DNA of 64,000 nt from Microbulbifer variabilis (GCF_020524905.1 NZ_JAIVKI010000001.1:372001-436000), one strand, 5' to 3'; counted from the stretch's first letter, positions 54,353-64,000 are shown. The notes: generated from the letters alone by a model not told the origin. Made by a program: numbers and translations.

Positions 54353-54462
54353 ATCTAAGAGGGGTTATAAATCGTTTGTCTACTTCGTAGGCATGTGAAT
54401 AATTTAATTGTCCCCTTGTAACTAATTTTGAGCAGCCTAGACCTGAGCTTGCTCAAGCTTAT

Positions 54463-56628
54463 CTATTCTTTTAAAAATAGCTCAGCTACCTCTTTTTTTT
54501 CTGAAACAACATAGGTGATAAGTAGATTTTCGTTATTGATGTCTGTTAGATAATCAACGTCTTTATGCATCTCTCCAAGCAAGTTGAATTCATATGTCTT
54601 AAGGTTGTATGACCAAAACTGATTATCACGATTGATCGAGTAAATCACATTCTCTTTGATAACAAATCTTTTCTCACTTCCCTGATAAGTCAGTTCCTCG
54701 ATAAGCTGATCCTCTGCAGGGCCTGGTTGCCAGAATCGGTTCATATGATCCATATAGATCAGCCGACCATCCTCACTTCTCTGCGCCCAGTTAACTTGCA
54801 CTTGGTTGATGACGTTAACTTCAAGGTTCTCCAAGTTTACTTCCGCAAACATTGCTATTCCTTTGACTGTCAAAGTTAATAATGCGGTGTTATTTACGCT
54901 ATCCCACTGGAACAGCTGGTCAACTGGAAATGCGAGTGAGTACTCCTCTCTACTAGTATCTAAAGAGATTTTAGTGAGTGCTTGATTGGCATTTACCAGA
55001 ATGTTCTGGCCATCGACAGACCAGCTGATACCGTAGATATTGGTATCCATTGGAAACTGAGATAGTTGCTGTAAATCACTACCGTTAGTTACCCACACTT
55101 GGTCTTCACCAGAGCGTCTGGAAGTAAATGCAATCAAGTTGCCATTGGGTTGGAAAATACCGTCATCCTCCCTGGAAATCGACCGTGTGGCGCTTGGGTA
55201 AATTGTGCTGACATCTTCTTTTGAAGGTGTGGTGGTAGCCCCAGGCAGTTTTAGCGGTACCGAGGCAATATCACTATCGTATTGCCCCTTGATAACCAGT
55301 GCCCTCTGTCCACTTGGATGAAAGTCTGGTGAGCTGGCGGATTGGTCCAGAGGTAAATGAATCTTACTGACCTTACCATCAAAAGTGAGGGAGAAGAGTT
55401 GTCGCCCCGTGCTAAAGATTAGCTTATTTTTTTGTGGTGAAAAGTTAGGGGATATAGTTCTATGTTGTGGTATTTCAGCTGGATACTTTATCGGATGGCT
55501 AGATAAAAGAGCCCCTTTCGAATCCAGCATGTCAATATAAAACTGGCCATCCTGATGATAGCTGGTGACGGCTATTAAATCGTCATCGATTGAATAATCA
55601 AAGTGGGCTAGGTTTCCATCTTCCAGGTCATAAAGTACCTGACTAGTGTTATCACTCACTGAATATTTGATTAACCGCCAACGATCAGACTATTTATGTA
55701 AAATAGCGAGGTCATTGTTGTTTAACCATACCGGATTCTTAATGGCCGAGTTTTTACAGCGCATTAATACACTTGGCTGTTGCGGACTTACTAATGCCTC
55801 TTGGAAGTTCAGGCTTACCAGGTTGTAACAGATATTTTGGGTTAGCGGTATAGTACAGTCTTCTTCTGAAATAAATGCCAGTTTTTTGCCGTCCGGTGAC
55901 AATGTATGGCGACCATAGGTACCCCATTCGGGAGTTAATTCCGTTTCCTGCTGGGTATTTATATTTTTGGCCCAGATTTTATTCACACAGAGCTTATTCA
56001 AATAACGATTAAATAGTATATATTCACCATCAGGCGAATATGAGGGACCAAACTCTTTGTGATCCGTAGCCGTTACTGCCTGCAATCGATCAAATATAAG
56101 CTGAGAATTTTGCTTGGGTGAAGAGTAATTAAATCCAAAAAATATCAATAATACCATTCCGATAAGCGCAAATATTGGGAATCTATTTGGTTTAACTGCC
56201 TGGGTTTGGTGATTCTGATTACTTGGTTGTTTATCTATTGCAGGCTCAGGGGGAGCAGGAGAGGGGGCGTCTTCTTCCGGTGCTGTCTTATCCTGTGGAA
56301 TAGAATCACCATCTTGCCAAACAATATCACATTCCAGGCTATAGCCTTGTTTGGCATGGGTCCTAATATAAGACTGCTGCTTACGATCTTCCCCAAAGGC
56401 TTTTCTGAGTTGTGCAATACTTCTTTGTAGCGTATTGGGCGTAACTACTGTATTGGGCCATACCTCAGCCAGTAATCTATCCTGGCTTACTACTTTTCGC
56501 TGATGTTTTGCCAGGTAGGTTAATACTGCAAGGGCTTTTGGGGGAAGCGTTTGTGATTGCTCATTGTGGGTGATTTGGTTTCTAGATAAATCAATAAAGA
56601 AGTCATCCACCCAATATTGTAAAGCCAT
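54463..56628 (-). pseudogene. CadC-like membrane regulator with TolB-type propeller, interrupted by an in-frame TAG
   Basis: The first 312 codons (56628-55690) encode an OmpR-like winged helix (about residues 5-105: VVTPNTLQRSIAQLRKAFG), a proline-rich linker, one membrane helix (FPIFALIGMVLLIFFGF) and the first PD40/TolB-like repeats (GPSYSPDGEYILF, LSPDGKKLAFIS). TAG at 55690-55692 stops it after AILHK. The same frame continues with SDRWRLIKYSVSDNTS and 398 more codons of propeller (FSPQKNKLIFST, FHPSGQRALVIK, WSVDGQNILVNA). Restored, it is a normal ToxR/CadC-type sensor of about 721 residues. It is divergent from the esterase and serine hydrolase genes, its probable targets. Confidence 0.85.
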
Positions 56629-56848
56629 TAATGTATCTACCTGAGCAAAATTTGAGCTTAACCTTTTCCATCGATACTAGCACAGACCCTGATTACAGCT
56701 AAAGCGCACTTTGTAACTCATTGATAAAAAAGCATTTTATACTGGCAGCATAAAATCATCCAAAAATCAGGAGCACTTCAGGTGTTTCGTTGACCTCTTG
56801 ATTAGATTGAGTGCTTCTCCGACCACATGTAACGGTATAAATACTGAT

Positions 56849-57670
56849 ATGAAAAAGCGTTTACTAATCGCCTTGCTCTTGTTGCTACCTATATCGGCCC
56901 TTAAAGCCGATGAGTATAGGGCCCTAGAATTATCCAAAATCCAAGTGATACCCATACAAGACTCTAGTAATAACAGGGAATATGAGCTGTTTATTAAGCT
57001 CCCTGAGAAATATGCGGAAAGTGATACTAAAAAGCATCCGGTTATTTACTATACAGACGGTTTATGGGCGGTTGAAATGCTATCTGCCACTACTGAATAC
57101 GCACTGGAAGATGCCATTTTGGTGGGTATTAGTTGGCAGAAGGATATGGCCGGTGCTGAAAAAGAATGGTCGAGTCGATATCGGGACTTTAAACCGGCAG
57201 TTCTCTCTAATGAAAAGGATAAAAAATCATACAAAGGAGAAGCCCATCAGTATCTCACCTTTATAAGAAATGACGTTGTAAAGTATATCGAAAGCAATTA
57301 TCGCGCTAATTCAGGTAACCGCACTTATTTCGGTTACTCATTAGGGGGGCTCTTTGGTGTTTATGTCTTAATGAGCCAACCGGATACTTTTCAAAACTAT
57401 ATTATCGGTAGCCCATCAATATTGATAGGCACTTATATGGATTCTCGTCTTGAATCAGAGCCTAACAAACCATTGATGGATATACGAAAACAAATCAATG
57501 TATTTATTGCTTACGGTGCATTAGAGATGGAACTAGGTTCTACGGTAGAAAAGTTTGTTGGTGAGTTAAAGAACCAAAAATTGGCTAATTTAACTGTGGA
57601 GCCAGCGGTTATTGAATCCGCTAATCACACTACAGCGTTCCCGAAGACTTCAGTGCGCAGTATTTATTGA
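56849..57670 (+). CDS. Alpha/beta-hydrolase esterase (IroE/COG2819-like), likely truncated by a late TGA
   Basis: ATG 56849 begins a clear signal peptide (KKRLLIALLLLLPISALKA); an upstream in-frame start at 56798 is less likely. The mature protein is a COG2819-type esterase with the nucleophile Ser in YFGYSLGGLFG, a PVIYYTDGLW block and the catalytic His in ESANHTTAFP. The frame ends at TGA 57668-57670 after SVRSIY, but continues in frame with LADKIKH and TAA at 57692. Family members usually have Trp at this point, so TGG to TGA is likely. Loss of eight residues may be tolerated. Confidence 0.8.
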   Translation: MKKRLLIALLLLLPISALKADEYRALELSKIQVIPIQDSSNNREYELFIKLPEKYAESDTKKHPVIYYTDGLWAVEMLSATTEYALEDAILVGISWQKDMAGAEKEWSSRYRDFKPAVLSNEKDKKSYKGEAHQYLTFIRNDVVKYIESNYRANSGNRTYFGYSLGGLFGVYVLMSQPDTFQNYIIGSPSILIGTYMDSRLESEPNKPLMDIRKQINVFIAYGALEMELGSTVEKFVGELKNQKLANLTVEPAVIESANHTTAFPKTSVRSIY

Positions 57671-57748
57671 CTTGCCGATAAGATAAAACATTAATCAATA
57701 GTATATGGAGTCACATTAATTAAAATTTCACACTTAAATAGAGGATAT

Positions 57749-58937
57749 ATGATGATTTTCAAGAAGCTAATCACAATCGGCCTAATGTATGGCATAAGCG
57801 CTACTGTAGGCGCGGGAGACTTACAGGCACCAGAAATAAATATGGCCGACTATCGTAGTGACCTCCTAAGCCTGGAGAGATCCACTCCAAAGCTCAAAAA
57901 GGCGTTTATTGATACAGCCCCAGCGGATAGAAAAGACGGTATTCCAGTCGGTGAGATAGAGACAATTAAAGAGAGCTTGCAAAAGCTGGCCCAGGAAATA
58001 GCGGATAACCAACATACACCTTACGACAGCCTACTAATCGCTCAAAATAACAAACTGGTATTTGAATCCTACTATTCCCTTGGCCGTGTCAACTTGCCTC
58101 ACCCACAAGCATCTGCCACAAAGGCCTATACAGCCCTGGCAATTGGTCGGGCGATACAGTTAGGTTATTTTAACCATGGAAGACTTAGACAAGCCTGTTA
58201 CTTCCTTTCTAAAAGGGCTGGATAGGAAGCAGCTTGTTAAGGGCGTAGACCTTGTCACACTGAATCATGCCATGAGCATGCAGTCAGGTATCCGTATTGA
58301 TAAAGAAAAACTTAGCGTCTTATTAGAAAACCAAGAGCAGTTAACAGGGCAAGAGCTAGCTCAAATCTATTTGAGCCACAGCAAACCGATAACTCCTGAA
58401 TCGCAGACCTATTTATATCAAGGTTCAGACCCAATGATTGCAATGTTGGTCTTGGATGCTGTCGTCCCCGGTTCCGCGAGCGACTTCATTAAAAAAGAGC
58501 TGCTGGAGAAAATGGGGATCGAGATCTATCACTGGAAGGAAGCTGTCAGCGGCGTGCCCCAGGCAGGGTCAAGGGCCATGATGACATCTCGCAGTATGGT
58601 CAAATGGGGTACCTTGGTGCTCAATAAAGGCAAATGGAATGGTCATCAGCTTATTCCCGAAGCGTTTATCACCAAGGCGACTGGAAAGGTGGCAACACCC
58701 ACAGATGATGATTTTGACTATACCAATTTTTCATACGGCTATTTCTTCTGGCGAACCCCTCTGAAGGTTGGCGACAAGAAATATATAGCGAAGTTTGGTT
58801 GGGGCGGTGGTGGCCAGTATGTGATCTCTATTGAAGATCTGGATTTGGTGATTGCGATCACCGGCCGCGGTGATGACGACAAAACCCTGGATTTAATAGA
58901 GAGACGTATTCTGCCTGTCTTTGCTTTATCAACTTAA
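57749..58937 (+). pseudogene. Class C beta-lactamase-like serine hydrolase with a frameshift
   Basis: The first frame (57749-58225) has a signal peptide and the nucleophile motif SATK (SATKAYTALAIGRAIQLGY), but slips out after GYFN near 58172. The second frame (58176-58937) continues the same domain with MEDLDKPVTSFLKGLD, YLYQGSDPMIAMLVLDAV, SRAMMTSRSMVKWG and the C-terminal GWGGGGQYV block. One extra base near AACCATGG (58170-58176) explains the break. Joined, it is a normal secreted penicillin-binding-like serine hydrolase of about 395 residues. It follows the esterase gene by about 80 bp. Confidence 0.85.
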
Positions 58938-59217
58938 CGGTATATGGCTAAAGCAGACTACAGGATCGGAGTTTTATAGGAGAGGTATTTTAGTCGTAAT
59001 TTCAATCCTTCCTCAGTCTCTTGGCTTAGCACTAAACCGGTGGCTGAGGAAGTTTATCCCTTTTTGTACCAACTTATTGATGTACTAGATGTACTATAGG
59101 GAGGCTTGCGAGCCATCCCTACGAGAGGCAACCAGATTTCAAGGAATTCCACCAGACACCTTCTGGTCTTTTGAATACGTCTATAAATTTCTTCGCGGTG
59201 TATAGGTAAAGTTCTAG
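58938..59217. other. Non-coding stretch before the IS remnant
   Basis: No gene was recognised. There are short inverted-repeat fragments (CCTCAGTC / GACTGAGG-like) after the serine hydrolase stop but no clear terminator. Confidence 0.4.
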
Positions 59218-59897
59218 GGATCCTCTGAAAAATGAGCCTCTAGCGCTACACCACGCTCTGTACAGATAAAAGCGGCCTATTTTTCAGTAGAAACTCAAGT
59301 TTCTATACGAGATCATCTCCATTTTCGTTACTTGAAACCCGCATCTCACGGATTTCAGACTCGCTGAACCTAAATTAGCTGATATTTTTTCCAACTAACA
59401 AGTTAGTAAAGCCTGCCGGCAGAAACGAGCGCTGAGTATTTTTCCTAAACCTTGATGGCGTACTTTTTCATACCCGAAGATATTATTTATATATCGGAAT
59501 AGGTGTTCTACTTTTGCCCTAATCTGTGCTTTTATTTTTCTAGCTTTCGTAACTGAGCACGGCCCGGATGATACTTCAAGCGACTTCGTTTCTCTACAAT
59601 GTACCAATCCACATCTTTAGATTTAAGATCTTCATGCTTTTCCACACCCGTGTAGCTAGAATCTCCCCAAACTTATTTCTCTTTTCCATGCAGTAATTTT
59701 CCTGTTGCAGTTATGACATAATGGTTTGCGACTGTTGTGTTGAGGATATCTATCTGAGAAAGGACCTTCTCTCGGCGAATTAAACGGCGCTTTAGACTGT
59801 ATTCTGCTTCAGCAAAGGTGATTTGTTGCATGACCTATTGTAGTCTTGACGAATAGTTTAATACTACTAAATTGACTTGGAATTATTCAGAGCTTCC
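59218..59897 (-). mobile_element. Decayed IS5-family insertion sequence
   Basis: The minus strand has an IS5-type transposase start (MQQITFAEAEYSLKRR at 59832), then LLHGKEK, a stop, VWGDSSYTGVEK, WYIVEKRSRLK, and after a frameshift KIKAQIRAKVEHLFRYINN and VRHQGLGK. These are all landmarks of IS5 transposases, but large parts are missing. Imperfect terminal inverted repeats GGATCCTCTGAAAAAT (59218) and the complement GGAAGCTCTGAATAAT (59897) match at 13 of 16 positions and give a 680-bp remnant. The flanks CTAG and TTAA both fit the YTAR target style of IS5 but are not identical. Confidence 0.7.
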
Positions 59898-60422
59898 TTA
59901 ATTTACTGGCATTTTTTTGTTGGAAGTGATAGTTGGTCGCGAAATATTTTTAGATTTAAATATTTATGAGTTTGCATAATTAATTGCCGACTATTTTAGG
60001 TGCTGTAAATCTACCCTGAGGTTAGTTCATTAGCTGGAGGGGTTAAATATGAGTTATACGAAGCCGCTATTCTTATAGAAGGTAGAGAGGATTACAGTTA
60101 GTAATATTGTCATATTTTACGCAAGTGATCTGTAGGGGAGGTTATGCTAGAGATTTTGGTTTTCTGCTAAGTGTTTTTTTTCTGGGCAAGTTAAATATAA
60201 ACGATGGTGCCATTATTGTGCCCCATGCTTCATTAACCTCATATTTTGTCCGTGTTTATTTGTGTTCTGCTTAATTGCTATATTTTTTATTAATGTTTAT
60301 ATATGCGCCAAAAAGATTCAATGAATTGATTTTTGATGTTGCTTAAAATGTCAGACGTGTGAATAATTTAAAAATAAATAGTCAGGGCTGTAGGGTTCTG
60401 TGGATTATAACTCTAGGGATTG
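59898..60422. other. AT-rich non-coding region upstream of the Ig/TSP3 protein gene
   Basis: All frames are closed by stops. It probably contains the promoter of the following gene. No repeats or RNA gene were recognised. Confidence 0.45.
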
Positions 60423-62855
60423 ATGATGCTGAGAGCTCGCATAAGTGGTACGAAATTACTTTTATTAAGTGTACGTAGTCTTTTGGGGGTGGGTAAAATT
60501 TTGCGGTGTCTCTCTATTTTTTTTGTTTTTTTATTCGCTTCCTTCTCAAAAGTTCATGCTAAAGAATTACGTGTATATGAACACCAGATAATCGCCGACT
60601 CTCAAGAACTGAAAAATGAACAGTATTCCTTTGAGGTTCCCATTGCAGGTAACTATGAACTTACTGTATATCGTGATGGGGCTACCCATCATCTAGGGCA
60701 GTCTCCAAGCGGATCAATTGAAGTTAATAACGTAGAGGTGCTTAGCTGGGAGAAAGATGACCCTAGGAATATGATAAAAATTGGTACGGTTCCATTGTTA
60801 AAAGAAAATACAATAGAGCTAGGTATATCAGCATATGAAAATGCGATGTACATCGTACAGTTTGAGCTTGTGGATTCTATAGCTCCAACCATTGAAGCAT
60901 CAGTTAACCCAATTGCCAATGATTATGGGTGGAACAATACCCCAGTTACAGTTTCATTTTCTTGTGCTGACGATATCGGGGTGCAGAGTTGCTCGGAATC
61001 AATAATCGTAGCGGAAGACGGAGACAATCAGGTAATAGTAGGCACTGCTGCGGATTACGTTGGAAATACAAGTAGTACTGAAGTAACTATTAATCTGGAT
61101 ACCGCTGTACCCGCTATCGATAAAACAATCATACCTTCTGCAAATTCAAAGGGCTGGCACAATACCGATGTAACTTTAAGTTTTGATTGCACGGATCAGC
61201 TCAGTGGGGTAGATAAATGCAATGAGCAAATCCATGTTACGAGTGAGGGAGATAGTCAAATATACAATGCTGTAGCGCGGGATAAGGCCGGAAATGAAAC
61301 AGTATCTACCTCTATATTAAGTATTGATAAAACTCCTCCGAGTATAAGTAGTCAAGCTTCAGCGCAAATAAATGAAGCTGGGTGGTATAGGTCTCCTGTT
61401 ACTTTTACCTATAGCTGTCAAGATAATCTAAGCGGAGTGGTATCCTGTCCTGAGGAAGAAACTGTTTTAGCAGATGGACAGGGCCAGGTAATCAGTGTAG
61501 TTATTGAAGATAAGGCTGGTAATACCACTCAGTGGAACAATATTGTCAATGTCGACCAGACTGCACCAGAAGTAGCATTTGTATCACCTAGTAGTGATGC
61601 ACTGCTTACTAACGTTCTCCCCCAAGTCCGCCTTCTACTAAGTGATAATTTGGGGTTAGATGAGAGCAGCCTGGAGGTATTGGTTAATGGAGTTAGTATT
61701 TCTGGTTGTGAGCTAGACGGAGAAACGGCCTTATGTAACTTGGTTTCTCCTTTACCAACTTCCACTGCAGTACCGATACAGGCAAAAATACTTGATCTGG
61801 CGGGAAATGAGCAGCAGGTTGCTATTACTGTCAGCGTGGATACTGATGGTGACAGTATTGCCGACTATTTGGATCTTTGTAGTGATACTCCCATTAACGA
61901 AGAATCTAATAGTAATGGTTGTGCTTTATCACAACTGGATAGTGATAGTGATGGTGTCAGCGATAGTGAAGAGCTAAAAGTTGGCACCGACCCAAATGAT
62001 GATACAAGCTACCCTCAAATTGTAATAAATCAATTTGAAGCCTCTCCGTCCAGTGTAAACGAAATAGGCCAGAAAATTGAACTGCGTTGGCAAGTGCAAG
62101 GAGCTGAGTCAATTTCACTGAAAACAAATACGGGGGTGGAACCCATTGATAATTTACCGGAAAGCGGCAGCTTAGAGTTTTCCCTATCCTTGAATACCCA
62201 ATTCATATTAACGGCCAGTGGCCCTGCTGGTGAGCAAAGTAAATCAGTGGATGTAACTATTGATACAAAATCTCCACCAGTGCTTTGGGAGAGTGACGTA
62301 AGGCCAATTCAGGATGAAATTATAAGCTCCCTATCTGTGGATAATAATGGAAACTCATATGTTGGGGCCTTTGATAATAAGTTTTATAAGATCTCCGCTA
62401 GCGGTCAGGTTATCTGGGAAATTAAAGAGATTGGTGTAGTTATTGGTAAGGCTAGCATCCTTAATAACAAGATTCTTGTTGGGTCTAATAGGGGTGGTGG
62501 TAAAGGTATGATATACGCTTTATCCTCGGATAGTACTATTCTGTGGACTCATGAGACTTCTGGCGCGGTGATTGCTCCACCTTTGGTAAGTGATGATAAA
62601 AGTTGTGTATATGTGGCGACTCTGGCTGGAGGAATTTATTCTCTAGATATTAATTCTGGTGATCTTCTATGGAGTGCGACTTTGCCAAATAAGCCAGAAG
62701 TAGTGTCTCAGCCAGTTATTATTAATGAAAAACTAATTCTATATACGACAGATGGGGTTCTGTTTGCGCTGGAAATGTCAACTGGGACTCCTTCCTTTTC
62801 ATTTGGTAATAGTGATTTGGGAAGTAGGGTGCTTTGGCATAAAGCGTTGAAATAA
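60423..62855 (+). CDS. Large exported protein with Ig-like repeats, TSP3-type calcium repeats and a PQQ-like propeller
   Basis: The start is ATG 60423 (or 60426), with TAGGGA upstream. A long signal region ends at KVHA-KEL. After an N-terminal beta domain there are three Ig-like units of about 85 residues, each with a W-x-x-(T/S)-x-V-T segment, a Cys pair (SFSCADD...CSE) and DxAGN. A thrombospondin-3-like stretch (DTDGDSIADYLDLC, DSDSDGVSDSEE) follows, then a C-terminal region of propeller-like units (WEIKEIGVV, WTHETSGAV, LDINSGDLLWSATL). It is a surface or secreted protein of unknown function, 52 bp before another secreted-protein gene. Confidence 0.78.
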   Translation: MMLRARISGTKLLLLSVRSLLGVGKILRCLSIFFVFLFASFSKVHAKELRVYEHQIIADSQELKNEQYSFEVPIAGNYELTVYRDGATHHLGQSPSGSIEVNNVEVLSWEKDDPRNMIKIGTVPLLKENTIELGISAYENAMYIVQFELVDSIAPTIEASVNPIANDYGWNNTPVTVSFSCADDIGVQSCSESIIVAEDGDNQVIVGTAADYVGNTSSTEVTINLDTAVPAIDKTIIPSANSKGWHNTDVTLSFDCTDQLSGVDKCNEQIHVTSEGDSQIYNAVARDKAGNETVSTSILSIDKTPPSISSQASAQINEAGWYRSPVTFTYSCQDNLSGVVSCPEEETVLADGQGQVISVVIEDKAGNTTQWNNIVNVDQTAPEVAFVSPSSDALLTNVLPQVRLLLSDNLGLDESSLEVLVNGVSISGCELDGETALCNLVSPLPTSTAVPIQAKILDLAGNEQQVAITVSVDTDGDSIADYLDLCSDTPINEESNSNGCALSQLDSDSDGVSDSEELKVGTDPNDDTSYPQIVINQFEASPSSVNEIGQKIELRWQVQGAESISLKTNTGVEPIDNLPESGSLEFSLSLNTQFILTASGPAGEQSKSVDVTIDTKSPPVLWESDVRPIQDEIISSLSVDNNGNSYVGAFDNKFYKISASGQVIWEIKEIGVVIGKASILNNKILVGSNRGGGKGMIYALSSDSTILWTHETSGAVIAPPLVSDDKSCVYVATLAGGIYSLDINSGDLLWSATLPNKPEVVSQPVIINEKLILYTTDGVLFALEMSTGTPSFSFGNSDLGSRVLWHKALK

Positions 62856-62907
62856 TTTTCAAGCGGTAAACTACTTAATAAATAATTAACCGTCTTGAGT
62901 AATGGTT

Positions 62908-64000
62908 ATGAAAAAGAAAATTTCTTTAGTGGTCTGCATAAAGTTTTTTGTTACCAGTTTTCTGATTTTGTTTTCGGTATATAGTTTAGCCGCCGATTCT
63001 ATAGTGATTGACGATGGTGCAGAAAATAATGATGGAAGTTATTCAGTTACAATTACATCGCCAACAATGCCTTCACAAGCTCCTTGCCTTCAAGCCTTTA
63101 ATTGCAGATGGGAGAACACAATAGAGCTCTTTGAGAGCAAAAATGGAAGTGGAGAACAACCAATTGATAGTGCTATTAGAACCAAATCTAGCTATGGTAG
63201 TACGGTTGCAACTTTTGATATTCAAAGAAATGATGGTTCATATAGTTATCGGGCCGAGATTTCAAGGCGTGTTTATGCTGTACCATTCGGAAATAATCCA
63301 CCGCCTTGGCAAGTTCAGGGGAGCACAACAACAACAACAATAGCCTCTGTTATTGTTGATATTCTAGTAAGACCGGGCACGCCCGTAGTCAATAAGCCAT
63401 CGGCTAATTTTGACCTTGATGGTGTTTATTTAGTCCAGTGGGGACTTCCTTCTGGTGATGTTTCCTACTATAGGGTTGAAGAGCGTATTAAAGATGAAGA
63501 TGGATCGATTACTAGAGATTGGTTGCAGGTGCAAGGAGAGGTGTCGGGTGAGTTACGGCAATTTACTACTAATGGAGATACACGAGCTCAAGGATTTACT
63601 TACGAATATAGAGTTATAGCCTGTAATAAATTGGAGTGCGGCACTAGCTGGAGTAATATAAAGACCATTCATGTACCTCTAAATGTTGCAGCTGCTGGGC
63701 AGTTCCTAGATCCAACAGAAGCTATAACAATTAGGCCTGGTACGATTAGAACGCTGCGGGCTACAGCTACAGATCCTAACGGTATTAGTTCGGCAAATTT
63801 TTACTATGGCACTACCGATCTCGGTCAGGCCGATGCTGGTGCAGGGGATTGTTCTGGAGATTCCTCTTGTTTTTATTTAAACCCGTCATTTAATGCAGTA
63901 GGGTCAGGAACGCTGAAATTAAAGGTTAGGGACATTTATGGTTATGTCTCGGAGATTACTGGTCACAGCCTAACTGTTGCTGAAAATTCTGATCCGATTG
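62908..64000 (+). CDS. Secreted protein with FN3-like domains, 5' part (3' end outside window)
   Basis: The frame opens at ATG 62908 (ATG 62902 is also in frame) with a signal peptide ending SLAADS, and stays open to the window end (about 364 residues). It has an N-terminal beta domain, a short run of threonine codons (ACA repeats near 63320), an FN3-like domain (VQWGLPSGDVSYYRVEE ... EYRVIACNKLECG) and an Ig-like domain (RATATDPNGISSANFYYG). The tight spacing after the Ig/TSP3 gene suggests one operon. Such N-termini precede very large repeat proteins, including Rhs/YD-type, but the visible part does not settle this. Confidence 0.7.
   Translation, partial: MKKKISLVVCIKFFVTSFLILFSVYSLAADSIVIDDGAENNDGSYSVTITSPTMPSQAPCLQAFNCRWENTIELFESKNGSGEQPIDSAIRTKSSYGSTVATFDIQRNDGSYSYRAEISRRVYAVPFGNNPPPWQVQGSTTTTTIASVIVDILVRPGTPVVNKPSANFDLDGVYLVQWGLPSGDVSYYRVEERIKDEDGSITRDWLQVQGEVSGELRQFTTNGDTRAQGFTYEYRVIACNKLECGTSWSNIKTIHVPLNVAAAGQFLDPTEAITIRPGTIRTLRATATDPNGISSANFYYGTTDLGQADAGAGDCSGDSSCFYLNPSFNAVGSGTLKLKVRDIYGYVSEITGHSLTVAENSDPI

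Noticed and set aside
29938..57694. Stop-codon reassignment to glutamine
   Set aside because: TAA, TAG and TGA all terminate intact conserved genes in the same window, so global recoding does not fit; isolated nonsense changes or suppression remain possible.
59395..59607. 70-residue minus-strand ORF as a gene
   Set aside because: It is only the C-terminal fragment of a broken IS5 transposase.
63320..63345. ACA repeat as a phase-variable microsatellite
   Set aside because: Only about five triplets; a change would add or remove threonines without a frameshift.
1..64000. CRISPR array, tRNA, rRNA, riboswitch or prophage
   Set aside because: No regularly spaced repeats, cloverleaf-like segments, rRNA landmarks or phage structural genes were recognised by eye; a tRNAscan/Rfam run would settle this.

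Overview
This 64 kb window is a chromosomal segment of a Gram-negative bacterium, most likely a marine gammaproteobacterium of the Microbulbifer/Cellvibrio type. That placement is inferred from a complete Mrp Na+/H+ antiporter, a Na+-dependent bicarbonate permease, OmpW and autotransporter outer-membrane proteins, a CioAB oxidase and large cadherin/TSP3 surface proteins. No rRNA, tRNA, CRISPR array, prophage or replication origin was found. The only mobile-element trace is a decayed IS5-type copy near 59.2-59.9 kb.

Layout. 0-4.2 kb: the 5' part of a secreted metallophosphoesterase and a coupled pair encoding a cytochrome b561/ethylbenzene-dehydrogenase-like haem protein and a DUF1566 protein. 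4.9-9.7 kb: a YdcH-like protein, a TetR regulator, the cioAB-type cytochrome bd oxidase and a GbsR/MarR regulator with an 18-bp palindrome and an FNR-like box in its promoter. 9.9-13.5 kb: DUF1853, a BASS-type transporter, a Crp/Fnr regulator and a class II aldolase. 13.7-19.1 kb: two tandem paralogous glycosyltransferases, an autotransporter with RTX-like repeats and an OmpW. 19.2-23.1 kb: a LysR regulator divergent from a small membrane protein, sbtA, purE and purK, which links bicarbonate import to the bicarbonate-using step of purine synthesis. 23.1-28.9 kb: mrpABCDEFG. 28.9-32.0 kb: a response regulator, a histidine kinase with an in-frame stop, and a two-lobed retropepsin-like lipoprotein.

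32.2-36.1 kb: a GNAT gene, four helically phased 11-bp repeats, then a RimK-like ATP-grasp ligase, a GNAT and a DUF1704/QEGLA (MATCAP-like) zincin. 36.2-40.7 kb: a quinone-stress module matching E. coli yqjF-yqjG-yhaJ-yhaK, with a YopT-type C58 cysteine protease inserted in it and related operator-like sites in front of three genes. 40.8-50.9 kb: an ompW remnant, a membrane protein with an internally duplicated TEGDIFD motif, a HARE-HTH/nuclease protein, a SWIM-SNF2 helicase, DUF2339, DUF4166 and a small lipoprotein.

51.3-59.9 kb is a decaying zone. A cadherin/propeller lipoprotein and a CadC-like regulator each carry an in-frame TAG, an esterase ends at a TGA where Trp fits, a serine hydrolase is frameshifted, and the IS5 remnant follows. 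The right edge holds two large secreted proteins with Ig-like, TSP3, propeller and FN3-like domains; the second runs off the window.

Four genes are interrupted by in-frame stops, each explicable by a single C:G to T:A transition. This is the most unusual window-wide pattern. The best candidates for under-described biology are the ligase/GNAT/DUF1704 operon, the C58 protease inside the quinone-response cluster, the sbtA-purEK operon and the TEGDIFD membrane protein.
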